From: a virus
Virus record (IMG/VR): IMGVR_UViG_3300024999_000089
Span: 1 to 64,000 of that record
DNA length: 64,000 nucleotides
Direction: 5' to 3' (one strand)
The first letter of the stretch is position 1. The number at the start of each line of letters is the position of its first letter. This document shows positions 23,502 through 31,391 of the stretch, in pieces. The position numbers and the translations under genes were made by a program. Below the pieces are notes generated by a model. It made no database searches. It had not been told where the DNA came from and saw nothing but the letters and a program-made list of their open reading frames with translations.

Positions 23502-23711
23502 TTAAAAACCTCCTATTAGGAACATTTTTGATATACTTATTGATAATTTTAATGTCATATATAATATCAATGTTAATCCTATTATTGTTGTGAATAATTT
23601 TACATATTTTTGTTTTTCTTCTATAACAATACTATTAGTTAACCAATCTATAATTACTATTCCTACTATAATTAAAATATCTTGCAAAATACTAATACTT
23701 ATAATATTCAT
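23502..23711 (-). CDS. Two-helix membrane protein, 69 aa
   Basis: Nearly all hydrophobic: residues 8-30 and 40-60 are transmembrane. Ribosome site AGGAGG with a somewhat long spacing. Adjacent to the pilin-like gene with a one-base junction, so co-translated. Probably part of the same membrane complex (inference). Confidence 0.6.
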   Translation of the reverse strand: MNIISISILQDILIIVGIVIIDWLTNSIVIEEKQKYVKLFTTIIGLTLILYMTLKLSISISKMFLIGGF

Positions 23712-23740
23712 GTTGTTATATGCCTCCTATATAATTAATT

Positions 23741-24136
23741 AACATTATCCGTATTGGATGCAAAATATTAATTTATCAGTCTTAATCTTCGTCTTCATCA
23801 TAAAAACCATTTTCATGCAACCAATCATCTTCTACACCTAATACTTCTAAAACTATTTCAATAGGTATTCCTGTTTTTCTACATATAAAACTAGCAACAT
23901 TATCTGTATTCATTATTAAGTCATTTGATGGATCTATGTCTATATTATTAGTGTATTTTATACTTTTTATAAAATTTATTATATTGGTGATTGCGTTAGT
24001 TAATTGTTTCATATAATCCTCCTATTTTAAATTTGGATTATTCCATTTTATAACTCTAGATTTATTGTTAGTATTATTAATATCTGTTTTCTTATTAACT
24101 TGCCTAATTTCAACAACATTATCCGTATTGGATGCA
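23741..24136. repeat. 22-bp exact direct repeat
   Basis: Copies at 23741-23762 (intergenic) and 24115-24136 (inside the ribbon-helix-helix gene); both begin AACATTATCC and end TTGGATGCA. Looks like a small duplication scar. Confidence 0.7.
23782..24012 (-). CDS. Acidic hypothetical protein, 76 aa
   Basis: ATG start with AGGAGG upstream. Ends in an acidic tail (WLHENGFYDEDED). Contains a small helical domain (SFICRKTGIPIEIVLEVLG) of the kind seen in short DNA-associated proteins. Second gene of the operon led by the ribbon-helix-helix gene; function unknown. Confidence 0.65.
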   Translation of the reverse strand: MKQLTNAITNIINFIKSIKYTNNIDIDPSNDLIMNTDNVASFICRKTGIPIEIVLEVLGVEDDWLHENGFYDEDED

Positions 24137-24297
24137 GTGGCAAATGGATCTTCAACATCAATAATATTCTTACTAGTTAATAAACTATCCCTCAGTACAC
24201 CTCTAATAAATTCAGACATATTATTATTTTCATGCTTGCTGAGAAGAGAAATTAATTCATTGTCGTTTCTTTTGTTAAGTCTAAAACTAATCATCAT
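24022..24297 (-). CDS. Ribbon-helix-helix DNA-binding protein, 91 aa
   Basis: Residues 1-42 read MMISFRLNKRNDNELISLLS then KHENNNMSEFIRGVLRDSL: a beta strand with alternating residues, a helix, the NMSEFIR turn and a second helix, as in ParR/CopG/MobC-type RHH proteins. The C-terminal half is polar. First gene of the minus-strand operon; upstream are TGTATGAC repeats spaced by 31 bp (24369-24460), likely its own binding sites. It could be an autorepressor, a relaxosome accessory or a partition protein; no ParM-like partner is visible. Confidence 0.7.
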   Translation of the reverse strand: MMISFRLNKRNDNELISLLSKHENNNMSEFIRGVLRDSLLTSKNIIDVEDPFATASNTDNVVEIRQVNKKTDINNTNNKSRVIKWNNPNLK

Positions 24298-24368
24298 TTT
24301 AAAATCACTCCTTTTGATTTTTTGATAATTTGATTGATATAGTTTAGTTTATTTTGTATATGTTAGTT

Positions 24369-24460
24369 TGTATGACGGTTATATTTAATTATATTTGACT
24401 GTATGACATATTATACATGGTAATTATTAGTGTATGACATGTGCATTGTGAATGTATAAC
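24369..24460. repeat. TGTATGAC direct repeats
   Basis: TGTATGAC at 24369, 24400 and 24431, exactly 31 bp apart, plus TGTATAAC at 24453. Thirty-one bp is close to three helical turns, so bound proteins would sit on one face of the DNA. Confidence 0.65.
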
Positions 24461-24502
24461 AATGAGTTTAAAGTAAAATTGATAAATAAATAAATTTACA
24501 AA

Positions 24503-24548
24503 ATATAAATATAATTGTGTTGACATATGTGTGGTGATAATGTATAAT
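24503..24548 (+). promoter_or_regulatory. SigA promoter P1 with upstream motif
   Basis: TTGACA (24520), 17-base spacer, TATAAT (24543). The motif ATATAAATATAATTG lies directly upstream (24503-24517). Confidence 0.8.
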
Positions 24549-24590
24549 ATGGTTAAGGAGGAAAATGAGAAAATTTAAGTGTGTTATAGA

Positions 24591-24639
24591 TTATAAATAT
24601 AATTTTTACCTTGACAAGTATATTTTTATTATGTATAAT
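24591..24639 (+). promoter_or_regulatory. SigA promoter P2 with upstream motif
   Basis: TTGACA (24611), 17-base spacer, TATAAT (24634); TTATAAATATAATT at 24591-24604. Confidence 0.8.
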
Positions 24640-24807
24640 AAGGATAAATAAACTATAAATTTTATGGAGGTGATTTTTATTGATTGTGTAAATTGTAAAT
24701 ATAATTAATTTTTATTTTTTAATTGCAAAAGCAATTAGGAATATATCTTTATAATTATTTTAATATTTATTCTTATTTATATATTTATTCACTCGGATGT
24801 GTATGTA

Positions 24808-24887
24808 ATTTTGGTGTTAAAATCTTTATATTGCATCCCCAATATGGTGTTACTTTCTTCTAAAACCTAAGATTTTAACACCAAAAT
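24808..24887 (+). promoter_or_regulatory. Long stem-loop in the right-arm leader
   Basis: 19-bp perfect arms (24808-24826 and 24869-24887, core TTTTGGTGTTAAAATCTT) with a nested ATATTG/CAATAT hairpin in the loop. It sits in the 5' leader just before the first right-arm gene and has no T-tract, so an attenuator, RNA-stability element or protein site is more likely than a terminator. Confidence 0.6.
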
Positions 24888-24928
24888 AGTGATGCATAAA
24901 ATTTTATTTTAAAGGATGGTTGATACAT

Positions 24929-25120
24929 ATGAATTATCGTGTAATTTATAAAAAGTATTTAGCAGAGGCATTATCATTTTTAGGATTTAATTATTATAAA
25001 TTTTATGATGAATCTAATCCTAAGATAGTTAAATATTCATTTGTTGAAACAGAAGAATTTAATAATGCATTAAATGATATTTTAGAATTGAAAGGAAAAT
25101 ATGATAAATTAAATAATTAA
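24929..25120 (+). CDS. DUF5659-like small protein, 63 aa
   Basis: Begins MNYRVIYKKYLAEALSFLGF and continues with YSFVETEEFNNAL, the pattern of DUF5659-like phage proteins (AxxLxxxGF.....Y.F..TEEF..AL). Start ATG nine bases after AAAGGATGG; an in-frame TTG upstream touches the ribosome site. First gene of the right-arm operon. Role unknown. A second DUF5659-like protein is encoded at 51094-51261. Confidence 0.6.
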   Translation: MNYRVIYKKYLAEALSFLGFNYYKFYDESNPKIVKYSFVETEEFNNALNDILELKGKYDKLNN

Positions 25121-25135
25121 GGAGTTAATTAAATT

Positions 25136-25903
25136 ATGAATAGCAATTTAAAAGAAAGTTTTATTAAAATACCTAATAGTTGGTATGATAATTTAAGTAT
25201 ATCAAATAAAGAATTAACCACTCTTTCCTTATTATATAGAAACTATACATATTATCAATCAGTTAGTTTATGTAGTTTGGAAATGCTTTGTAATTATATG
25301 TACATTGATAGCAATACTAATAAGAAAATAATTAATGACATTAAAAATATCTTTTCTCTACTAGAAAGTAAAGAAATTATACTTAATTATTATGATTTGC
25401 ATTATGACACTATTAATTTAAGTGATATAATTAATAAGAATCAAGTATTTTACATAGAATTAATACCTCCTCCTGAAGATAATTATTTTATGGTTAAAAA
25501 CATAGATATTGATAAAATATTTAAAAGTTTACAAGGTTCTAATCTTAGTAAAAATAATTTAATTAGATATTTTATTGCTTGTATGAGGGTGATAAATAAT
25601 GACGCAAAATTTGGTTATTTAACACAAAGTAAATTAAAGAAGTTAGTTAATGATTCAAAGACAATACAAAAATATAATAAGATACTTCAAGATGATTTAA
25701 ATTTGATTAGATACAATAATAGTTATTTAACAGAAGAAAAACATTATTGTAGTACATTTATAGGTTTATATGAGAATGAAAAATCATTTAATAGTCAATT
25801 ACAATTTGAAGTAGAAAGGCAGGGATTAATATTTACAAATAAAATTAAGTCTAATTTAAATAGGAGTATTACACAAAAGAATAATAATAAAAAGGAGATA
25901 TAA
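25136..25903 (+). CDS. Winged-helix replication-initiation-like protein, 255 aa
   Basis: N-terminal FIKIPNSWYDNLSISNKELT TLSLLY and CSLEMLCNYMYIDSNTN resemble the winged-helix start of plasmid and phage replisome-organiser proteins (..IPN..f..L....k.vy.LL......SIe.La..lg.s..t). The second half is helical and polar. ATG start with AAGGAG upstream, directly before the SF1 helicase gene, which also fits a replication role. Assignment by pattern only; a transcription regulator is the alternative. Confidence 0.5.
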   Translation: MNSNLKESFIKIPNSWYDNLSISNKELTTLSLLYRNYTYYQSVSLCSLEMLCNYMYIDSNTNKKIINDIKNIFSLLESKEIILNYYDLHYDTINLSDIINKNQVFYIELIPPPEDNYFMVKNIDIDKIFKSLQGSNLSKNNLIRYFIACMRVINNDAKFGYLTQSKLKKLVNDSKTIQKYNKILQDDLNLIRYNNSYLTEEKHYCSTFIGLYENEKSFNSQLQFEVERQGLIFTNKIKSNLNRSITQKNNNKKEI

Positions 25904-25912
25904 TTATAAATT

Positions 25913-27697
25913 ATGAATAAAGCATTTAATCAATATGGAAAATTAGTAGATATTATTGAATCTATTAAAGAAGATACATATACTTGTCCAGTATGTAAGG
26001 AAATTTTAACTAGAAATTTTGGTGCAATTAAACAATTTTACTCCCATCCTTTTGGCAAAGGTGACGGATGTGAATTAAAATTTAATTATATGATAAAGGA
26101 TAATAATAATTTTTATAATGAAAATGAAATAGATATTCTTAGGAAAGAATATTATGAGAAAACATTTGATGATGTGAAAATTGAATTATCAGATTATATG
26201 TCTGATGAAGGTTATTATTTGACACAGGAACAGAAGGACATTATATTTGCTGAAGAGGATAGAATCAAGATTGCTGCACTTAGTGGCAGTAGTAAAAGTA
26301 CGACTCTTTATTATTATGCAAAGGAAAGACCATTTAAGAAAATACTTTACGTTGTTTATAATAAGTCAATGCGTGAGGAAGCAGATAAATTATATTCTAA
26401 ACTAAATAATATTACTATAAAAACTCAACATGGATTTGCCTATGGCATAGTAGGTAAATTTTACAAGAATAAACTTACATTTAATTATGGTGTGGTAGAT
26501 ATTATTAAAGATTTAAAACTTGATTGGAATAAAGATATGGAATTGGCAGTTAAAATAGATGCGATGATGAAAAAGTATATGTTGTCTGATAAAATTGAAT
26601 TTGAAGAAATTGAATTATTTAAAGATGAAGATGGTAATACAACAGAACAAAGAGAATTGATCATACAAAAATCAAAGGAATTATGGGAGTTAAAGAAGGA
26701 TTATAAAAACTTAGTAAAGGTGGAGCATGACTTTTATTTAAAGCTCTTCCATCTTAGCAAAATGGATTTATCTAACAAATTTGACATTATTATGGTAGAT
26801 GAGTGCCAAGATTTATCTAAACTATTACTAGATATACTTAAATCATCTAATGTAAAAGGTATAGTAATTTGTGGTGACATATACCAAAGTTTATACGGAT
26901 GGAGAGACTCAGTTAATATCCTACCTCTGTTTGAAGGAAAAGAATATAAATTAACTACATCTTTCAGAGTAAGTCAAAACATTGCTAATATTGCTAATAT
27001 TATTATCAAAGATATTTATAAAATTGATATTAACATGAAAGGATTCAATGACAAACAGAAAATAGTGAATGAAATTGATAAGAAAAAACCTTATGTCTGC
27101 CTATGTAGGACTAATGCATTTATATTAGGTGAAGCAATTGAAGTTATTACTGCTAATAAGAATGCTAAACTCTATTTTGAATCTGGATTTTCAAGTTATA
27201 ATTTTTCAGTTTTGAAAGATGCATACTGGTTCTCCAGAGGGCACAAAGTTAATAATCCTTTATTTAATAAATTTGAAAATTATGAAAAAATGATTAAATA
27301 TGCCGAAAAAGTTATTGATATAGAGATAATTTCTATTAATAGAATGATTGATAAATATGGTAGTTTGATTCCAGAAATCATAGATGGAATCAAAAATAAT
27401 ACAACAACAGATTTAAATAAAGCAAATGTTATTTTTAGTACCATACACAAGGCGAAAGGAAAATCGATCTCACTTCCTCTTTATATCTCAGATGACATTT
27501 TAGATTTGCCTATGATTTTTAATAAAGAGTATATAAATAAAGATAATGATAAAGATTTTAAAATTCAAGATTTTTATGAAGAAGCAAACATTGTATATGT
27601 TGGTATTACTAGAAGTTCAGGAATATGTACCTTTTCGGATAAGATTAAAGATTATTTAATAATGAGATATAATTATTTTAAAGATAAGGAAAATTAA
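25913..27697 (+). CDS. UvrD/Rep-type superfamily 1 helicase, 594 aa
   Basis: N-terminal zinc-finger-like segment (CPVC at about 24-27, C at about 51). SF1 motifs in order: Walker A GSSKST (125-130, where GSGKT is usual), TQHGFAY (Ia), VDECQD (II, 295-300), GDIYQSLYGWR (III), TSFR (IV), STIHKAKG (V), YVGITR (VI). Complete SF1A set, so probably an active 3'-5' DNA helicase for phage replication or recombination. The Gly-to-Ser change in Walker A is notable. Ribosome site AAAGGAG at a long spacing. Confidence 0.85.
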   Translation: MNKAFNQYGKLVDIIESIKEDTYTCPVCKEILTRNFGAIKQFYSHPFGKGDGCELKFNYMIKDNNNFYNENEIDILRKEYYEKTFDDVKIELSDYMSDEGYYLTQEQKDIIFAEEDRIKIAALSGSSKSTTLYYYAKERPFKKILYVVYNKSMREEADKLYSKLNNITIKTQHGFAYGIVGKFYKNKLTFNYGVVDIIKDLKLDWNKDMELAVKIDAMMKKYMLSDKIEFEEIELFKDEDGNTTEQRELIIQKSKELWELKKDYKNLVKVEHDFYLKLFHLSKMDLSNKFDIIMVDECQDLSKLLLDILKSSNVKGIVICGDIYQSLYGWRDSVNILPLFEGKEYKLTTSFRVSQNIANIANIIIKDIYKIDINMKGFNDKQKIVNEIDKKKPYVCLCRTNAFILGEAIEVITANKNAKLYFESGFSSYNFSVLKDAYWFSRGHKVNNPLFNKFENYEKMIKYAEKVIDIEIISINRMIDKYGSLIPEIIDGIKNNTTTDLNKANVIFSTIHKAKGKSISLPLYISDDILDLPMIFNKEYINKDNDKDFKIQDFYEEANIVYVGITRSSGICTFSDKIKDYLIMRYNYFKDKEN

Positions 27698-27701
27698 TTA
27701 T

Positions 27702-27923
27702 ATGGAATTAAATTATATTGAATTAATACCTATTTTTTGTTTTTATATTGTAGAGACTATATTGTTAAGTGTTTTATTATGTACAATAATTGATTTATTA
27801 ATACCAGTTACAAAAAATAGTATATTATATAACGAAAGTAATAATAAAAGTATAGATATATGTTTTTTCAATAATTGTGATGAAGATGATCATATATTTA
27901 TATATAATCCACCATCATTTTAA
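27702..27923 (+). CDS. Small membrane protein, 73 aa
   Basis: ATG four bases after the helicase stop, weak GGA upstream. Hydrophobic residues 5-36 (IELIPIFCFYIVETILLSVL) make one or two membrane helices; acidic soluble tail (NNCDEDDH). Translationally linked to the helicase by position. Function unknown. Confidence 0.6.
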   Translation: MELNYIELIPIFCFYIVETILLSVLLCTIIDLLIPVTKNSILYNESNNKSIDICFFNNCDEDDHIFIYNPPSF

Positions 27924-27962
27924 ATTTAAAATATAATATAATAATAAAGGAGAAAATAATTT

Positions 27963-28679
27963 ATGTGGAAAGTAGTACCTATGTGTGAAAAACAATTAAG
28001 AGATATAAATAAAAATGATATATTACATAATGGATATTTTAGAAAATGTAATACATATAAATCTGGTGGAGGGTATGATAAATTCCCTCAAATAGCAAAA
28101 GAAAGATTGAATATGAATGGTAATAATCAATTTGTAGTACAATTATATGGGTGTACATTAGATTGCCCGTACTGCTATGTAACTAGAGATGGTATTTGGG
28201 GAGAATATAAAAAGTTTTCAACTGATGAATTAATTGATTGTTTTATAGAATCTAAACAAGATGTATTTCATTTAATGGGTGGGAGTCCTGCATTATACAT
28301 AGAAAATTGGCATGAGATTATTAATAAATTACCAAAAGACAAAATATTTCATAGTGATTTATTATTAGTAGAAAAGGAATATAAATTAGAATGTTTGAAT
28401 AGTATTAAATCTAATAACTCTTTATATGCAGTAAATATTAAAGGTGTTACTTTAGATGATTTTTATCAAAATACAAATAGAAAATTCAATAAAGAATTAT
28501 TTTATAGTAATTTTGATAAAATTGTTGAATCAGGTATTAATTTCTATTTAACATTTACTAATCCTGATAAAAGTAAAATTATTGAGTTTGCAAAATCATT
28601 AATTGATAAGTATGGTAAAAAAATAACAGAAGATGCATTTATAATTAATTTAATTGATTATGATGCATTGAATGATTAA
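27963..28679 (+). CDS. Radical SAM protein, 238 aa
   Basis: C64-x3-C68-x2-C71 in YGCTLDCPYCYVTRDGIWGE is a standard radical SAM iron-sulfur motif; HLMGGSPAL further on corresponds to the GGEP-like SAM-binding strand. Short for the class, with an activase/QueE-like core and little C-terminal extension. ATG start with AAAGGAG. Substrate unknown. Queuosine-type base modification or activation of a glycyl radical enzyme are family precedents, but neither partner is visible here. Confidence 0.8.
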   Translation: MWKVVPMCEKQLRDINKNDILHNGYFRKCNTYKSGGGYDKFPQIAKERLNMNGNNQFVVQLYGCTLDCPYCYVTRDGIWGEYKKFSTDELIDCFIESKQDVFHLMGGSPALYIENWHEIINKLPKDKIFHSDLLLVEKEYKLECLNSIKSNNSLYAVNIKGVTLDDFYQNTNRKFNKELFYSNFDKIVESGINFYLTFTNPDKSKIIEFAKSLIDKYGKKITEDAFIINLIDYDALND

Positions 28680-28702
28680 TTTTTATAAAAACAAATAACA
28701 AA

Positions 28703-28763
28703 TTGTAAATATAATTGTTGACATACTCTTCCCTACTGTGTTATAATACAAATAGTAGGGAAG
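28703..28763 (+). promoter_or_regulatory. SigA promoter P3 with motif and operator-like inverted repeat
   Basis: TTGTAAATATAATT (28703-28716), TTGACA (28718), 18-base spacer, TATAAT (28742). A perfect 10-bp inverted repeat CTTCCCTACT (28728) / AGTAGGGAAG (28754) straddles the -10 element, a classical repressor position; as RNA only its second arm would be transcribed. Confidence 0.75.
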
Positions 28764-28876
28764 AAAATTAATTACATAGTTTTTATATAGTATATAGTTT
28801 TTAATTAACTAATCAATTCAATAATAATTAAGCAAAAGTAATAAAATCTATAAAGAAAGGAGGTGTACTCCCCTAT

Positions 28877-29203
28877 TTGCAGAAATTTATCAACACTTAC
28901 AGAGTATTTCTTCAAAAAGATTTACAAGGTAAACCAAGTAAAAATATTCATGATACATATTTAATAACTAAAAATAAAAACTACATATATCGTTATAGTA
29001 AAACTACATTAGCAATATTTTTTACATCAAATAATTCTAAAAATATATATCTTCCATTATTAGAAAAGGAAATAAAAATAAAGGAGTTTATAAGTAGTGA
29101 TTTAGAAAGTATTTATCATTTCCCTGAAAGTGAATTATCACAAGTAGCAAAAATTATGAAAATACAAACAATACATAAATCAGTATTCCCTAATTTTGAG
29201 TAG
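28877..29203 (+). CDS. Hypothetical protein, 108 aa
   Basis: TTG start 13 bases after AAAGGAGG (long spacing; no better codon in frame). Basic N-terminal half (FINTYRVFLQKDLQGKPSKN), no domain recognised. First gene behind promoter P3. Confidence 0.6.
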   Translation: MQKFINTYRVFLQKDLQGKPSKNIHDTYLITKNKNYIYRYSKTTLAIFFTSNNSKNIYLPLLEKEIKIKEFISSDLESIYHFPESELSQVAKIMKIQTIHKSVFPNFE

Positions 29204-29521
29204 TGAGATTGTAAAAATAATTTAATTTAATTGTAAAAATTAAATACAAAAAATACACATGGAAATAACACATCAATGTAAAATATCATTAATTTTATAA
29301 GTGCCTCTAAACCCTTATAAATTAAGCGTTTACAAGTATAATGTTTATAAAGTCAATAATAATAGTAGTTTTAAGCACATTTTGAGTAAAAAATCGTTAA
29401 ATTATGCCTCTATTTCAAGAGACATATAAATTTTTATATAAGTGTACCTAATTGGATTTTTAGTGGTTAATTTGAGGTTGAATTTGACGTTTTTGATTAA
29501 ATTTTATAGAAAGGATTTAAT
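29204..29521. other. Gene-free spacer
   Basis: 318 bases with no open frame that has a ribosome site until 29510. Two TATGCCTCTA / GTGCCTCTAAA strings (about 29302 and 29404) form an imperfect direct repeat; nothing else stands out. Confidence 0.4.
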
Positions 29522-29656
29522 ATGATAAAAATTAATGAAAATTATTTAGTTTTTAATTCAAATAGAAAAGGTAGAAATTATTTGATTATCAAAGATAGAA
29601 AATTGTTTTTAGAGTTAGTTAAACAAAAGGAAAAACAAAATAAAAATAAAAAATAA
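29522..29656 (+). CDS. Small basic protein, 44 aa
   Basis: ATG with AAAGGA upstream; product MIKINENYLVFNSNRKGRNY continuing to a Lys-rich tail. Small beta/helix protein, very basic C-terminus. Followed after 17 bases by the next gene. Function unknown. Confidence 0.6.
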   Translation: MIKINENYLVFNSNRKGRNYLIIKDRKLFLELVKQKEKQNKNKK

Positions 29657-29673
29657 GAAAGAAGGAAATTAAT

Positions 29674-30141
29674 ATGAGTAATCATGAAAATAAATCAATC
29701 CCTGTAATTACACATCCATCACAATCACAAAAAGATAAAATAAGAACAGATTTTACACCAGTTATAAGATCAAAAATTACATATAGTGGGAAGTTAATTT
29801 ATGAAAAACCTAATGGTGATTATGAAATACTTATCCCCTCCCCTATTAGAGAATCAAAATTAATCAACTTATCAAACACATTATTTAATTTGTGTTACTC
29901 TGCAAGGAATTATGTAGTATTAAAAATTATGAATGGTTGCAAGATTGAGTATGCTAACAATGGAAATTTAACAAAGGATTATGATGATAAACATTTATTT
30001 GTTTACCATGTTGGAGATAAAGAAATTGAGAGTATATTATTTAATTTAGTTGGAGAATGGATTGATATTGAAATTGAATGTTGTTTTAGTATTGATGATT
30101 TGAGAAAGTTAGGAGTAGAAATTATAGATGATGCAAAATAA
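29674..30141 (+). CDS. Hypothetical protein, 155 aa
   Basis: ATG start with AAGGAAA upstream. Polar N-terminus, then a compact alpha/beta domain (ITYSGKLIYEKPNGDYEILI). Overlaps the next gene by 14 bases, so the two are co-translated. Not recognised. Confidence 0.65.
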   Translation: MSNHENKSIPVITHPSQSQKDKIRTDFTPVIRSKITYSGKLIYEKPNGDYEILIPSPIRESKLINLSNTLFNLCYSARNYVVLKIMNGCKIEYANNGNLTKDYDDKHLFVYHVGDKEIESILFNLVGEWIDIEIECCFSIDDLRKLGVEIIDDAK

Positions 30142-30355
30142 AATTGAGAATAAAATTAAAGGAGTAAATAAGTTTGTTAATATAAATGTAACAACTGATT
30201 ATTGTGCTAAATGTGGTAAACCAATAGATAGCAAAGATAAATACATAAGAAAAGACCAAAACGATAATTTATTCTGTGATAAAGAATGTTTGAAAGAGTA
30301 TTGGAATGAGGTAAGAAGAGAAATTGGAGATAGATTTTATGGATGGGATAGGTAG
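30128..30355 (+). CDS. Zinc-finger protein, 75 aa
   Basis: CAKCGKPIDSKDKYIRK then FCDKECLKEYW: two Cys pairs (CxxC and CxxxC) of a treble-clef/LIM-like zinc site. ATG overlapping the upstream gene. A small adaptor or nucleic-acid-binding protein by family precedent; partner unknown. Confidence 0.7.
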   Translation: MMQNKIENKIKGVNKFVNINVTTDYCAKCGKPIDSKDKYIRKDQNDNLFCDKECLKEYWNEVRREIGDRFYGWDR

Positions 30356-30382
30356 GATAATGAAAGGAGATTATAATTATCT

Positions 30383-30817
30383 ATGCTTTTATGTTTAAAA
30401 TGTTACAAAACATATAATCAGAAAACAATTAAGAAGAATACATGTAAAATAAAATCATGTCATGGAGAAGTAGTTGAAATTGATGAATTATTTATTCCTG
30501 TAATTGCTGAATTAAATAGAAAAGGTTATGATACTTTATTTTGTTGTAGTGGACATATTAAAGATGATTCTAATAGTTACATATATTTTTATGATGATGT
30601 TGTATTACCTAGTTTACCTGATGGATATTTGTATGATCAAGATATGTATCCACATGTAGATTGGAATAAATATGAAGTCAAGAATACTATAAGAAAGAAA
30701 TTTGATGATAAAAATAAAAGTATCAATGAATTAGGAAGAGATATTTATAATAATGTTTTAATGGTTATGGATTGGGTAGATGGTTTAGAAGATTTGAATA
30801 GTGATAAAAGTAATTAA
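30383..30817 (+). CDS. Zinc-ribbon protein with CCSGH motif, 144 aa
   Basis: N-terminal CLKC...CKIKSC zinc-ribbon-like segment, followed by IPVIAELNRKGYDTLFCCSG, a pattern I know from conserved phage hypotheticals (LN.KGY.T..CCSGH followed by YI.F). The second half is acidic. No activity is known. Ribosome site AAAGGAG at long spacing. Confidence 0.65.
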   Translation: MLLCLKCYKTYNQKTIKKNTCKIKSCHGEVVEIDELFIPVIAELNRKGYDTLFCCSGHIKDDSNSYIYFYDDVVLPSLPDGYLYDQDMYPHVDWNKYEVKNTIRKKFDDKNKSINELGRDIYNNVLMVMDWVDGLEDLNSDKSN

Positions 30818-30844
30818 TTAGTAAAATAAAAAGGAGAAATCAAT

Positions 30845-31285
30845 ATGAAAACAAACAAAAATTTTATTATATCTGAATATGATTTAGAAGAAATCGAAAT
30901 AATTATGGAAGAAAAATTACATAAATTTGTAGTAGAAACTTTTGGTGAAGAAACATCTAAAAACATAAAAGTAAAATCAGAATATATGGAATACATGGAT
31001 GACAATATGAGATGTTTTAAAGATGAATTAAGATGTGAATTATGGTTAGAAGTTAGTTTTCCACAATATAATTATTTAGTTAAAGGTCATGGAGTTAGAA
31101 ATGAGAGTATTAGTATGATGTTGGAATATAAAGGTAGTAAACCATTTTATATTAATGGTAAGTTTGTTAGTAGAAATGTTTTTGAATGGATACAAGGTGG
31201 AATTATACAGAAGTGTGAAAGTATTTATGGGATTGGTAAGGATGAATTATATGAGAGGTTTAATGAGTATATGATGGATTGTTAG
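30845..31285 (+). CDS. Hypothetical protein, 146 aa
   Basis: ATG start with AAAGGAG. Helical N-terminal half rich in Glu (YDLEEIEIIMEEKLHKFVVE), beta-rich centre. No family recognised. Followed by a terminator at 31320-31362. Confidence 0.65.
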   Translation: MKTNKNFIISEYDLEEIEIIMEEKLHKFVVETFGEETSKNIKVKSEYMEYMDDNMRCFKDELRCELWLEVSFPQYNYLVKGHGVRNESISMMLEYKGSKPFYINGKFVSRNVFEWIQGGIIQKCESIYGIGKDELYERFNEYMMDC

Positions 31286-31319
31286 GTGAATGTTTTATTG
31301 ATTAATTGAATGGATTGGG

Positions 31320-31362
31320 ATTAGTACAAGGGTGAAATATCTCTTGTACTAATAAATATTTT
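31320..31362 (+). terminator. Stem-loop terminator
   Basis: 11-bp perfect stem ATTAGTACAAG / CTTGTACTAAT with a 12-nt loop, followed by AAATATTTTAT. Separates the small-gene block from the polymerase operon. Confidence 0.65.
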
Positions 31363-31391
31363 ATAAATATATTAAAAAGGAGGATAATATA

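Larger units (their letters stand above)
24298..24928. other. Divergent promoter region between the two gene arms
   Basis: 631 bases where transcription changes direction. Contains TGTATGAC repeats (24369-24460), two SigA promoters to the right, three copies of the 14-bp TTRTAAATATAATT motif, two possible tiny leader frames (one beginning ATG at 24563 three bases after AAGGAGG, one after GGAGGTGAT at 24667) and the 19-bp inverted repeat at 24808-24887. Confidence 0.6.

Noticed and set aside
24022-24297. Type II ParMR partition system
   Set aside because: The RHH protein and phased repeats fit ParR and parC, but no actin-like ParM gene is adjacent or elsewhere in the window.
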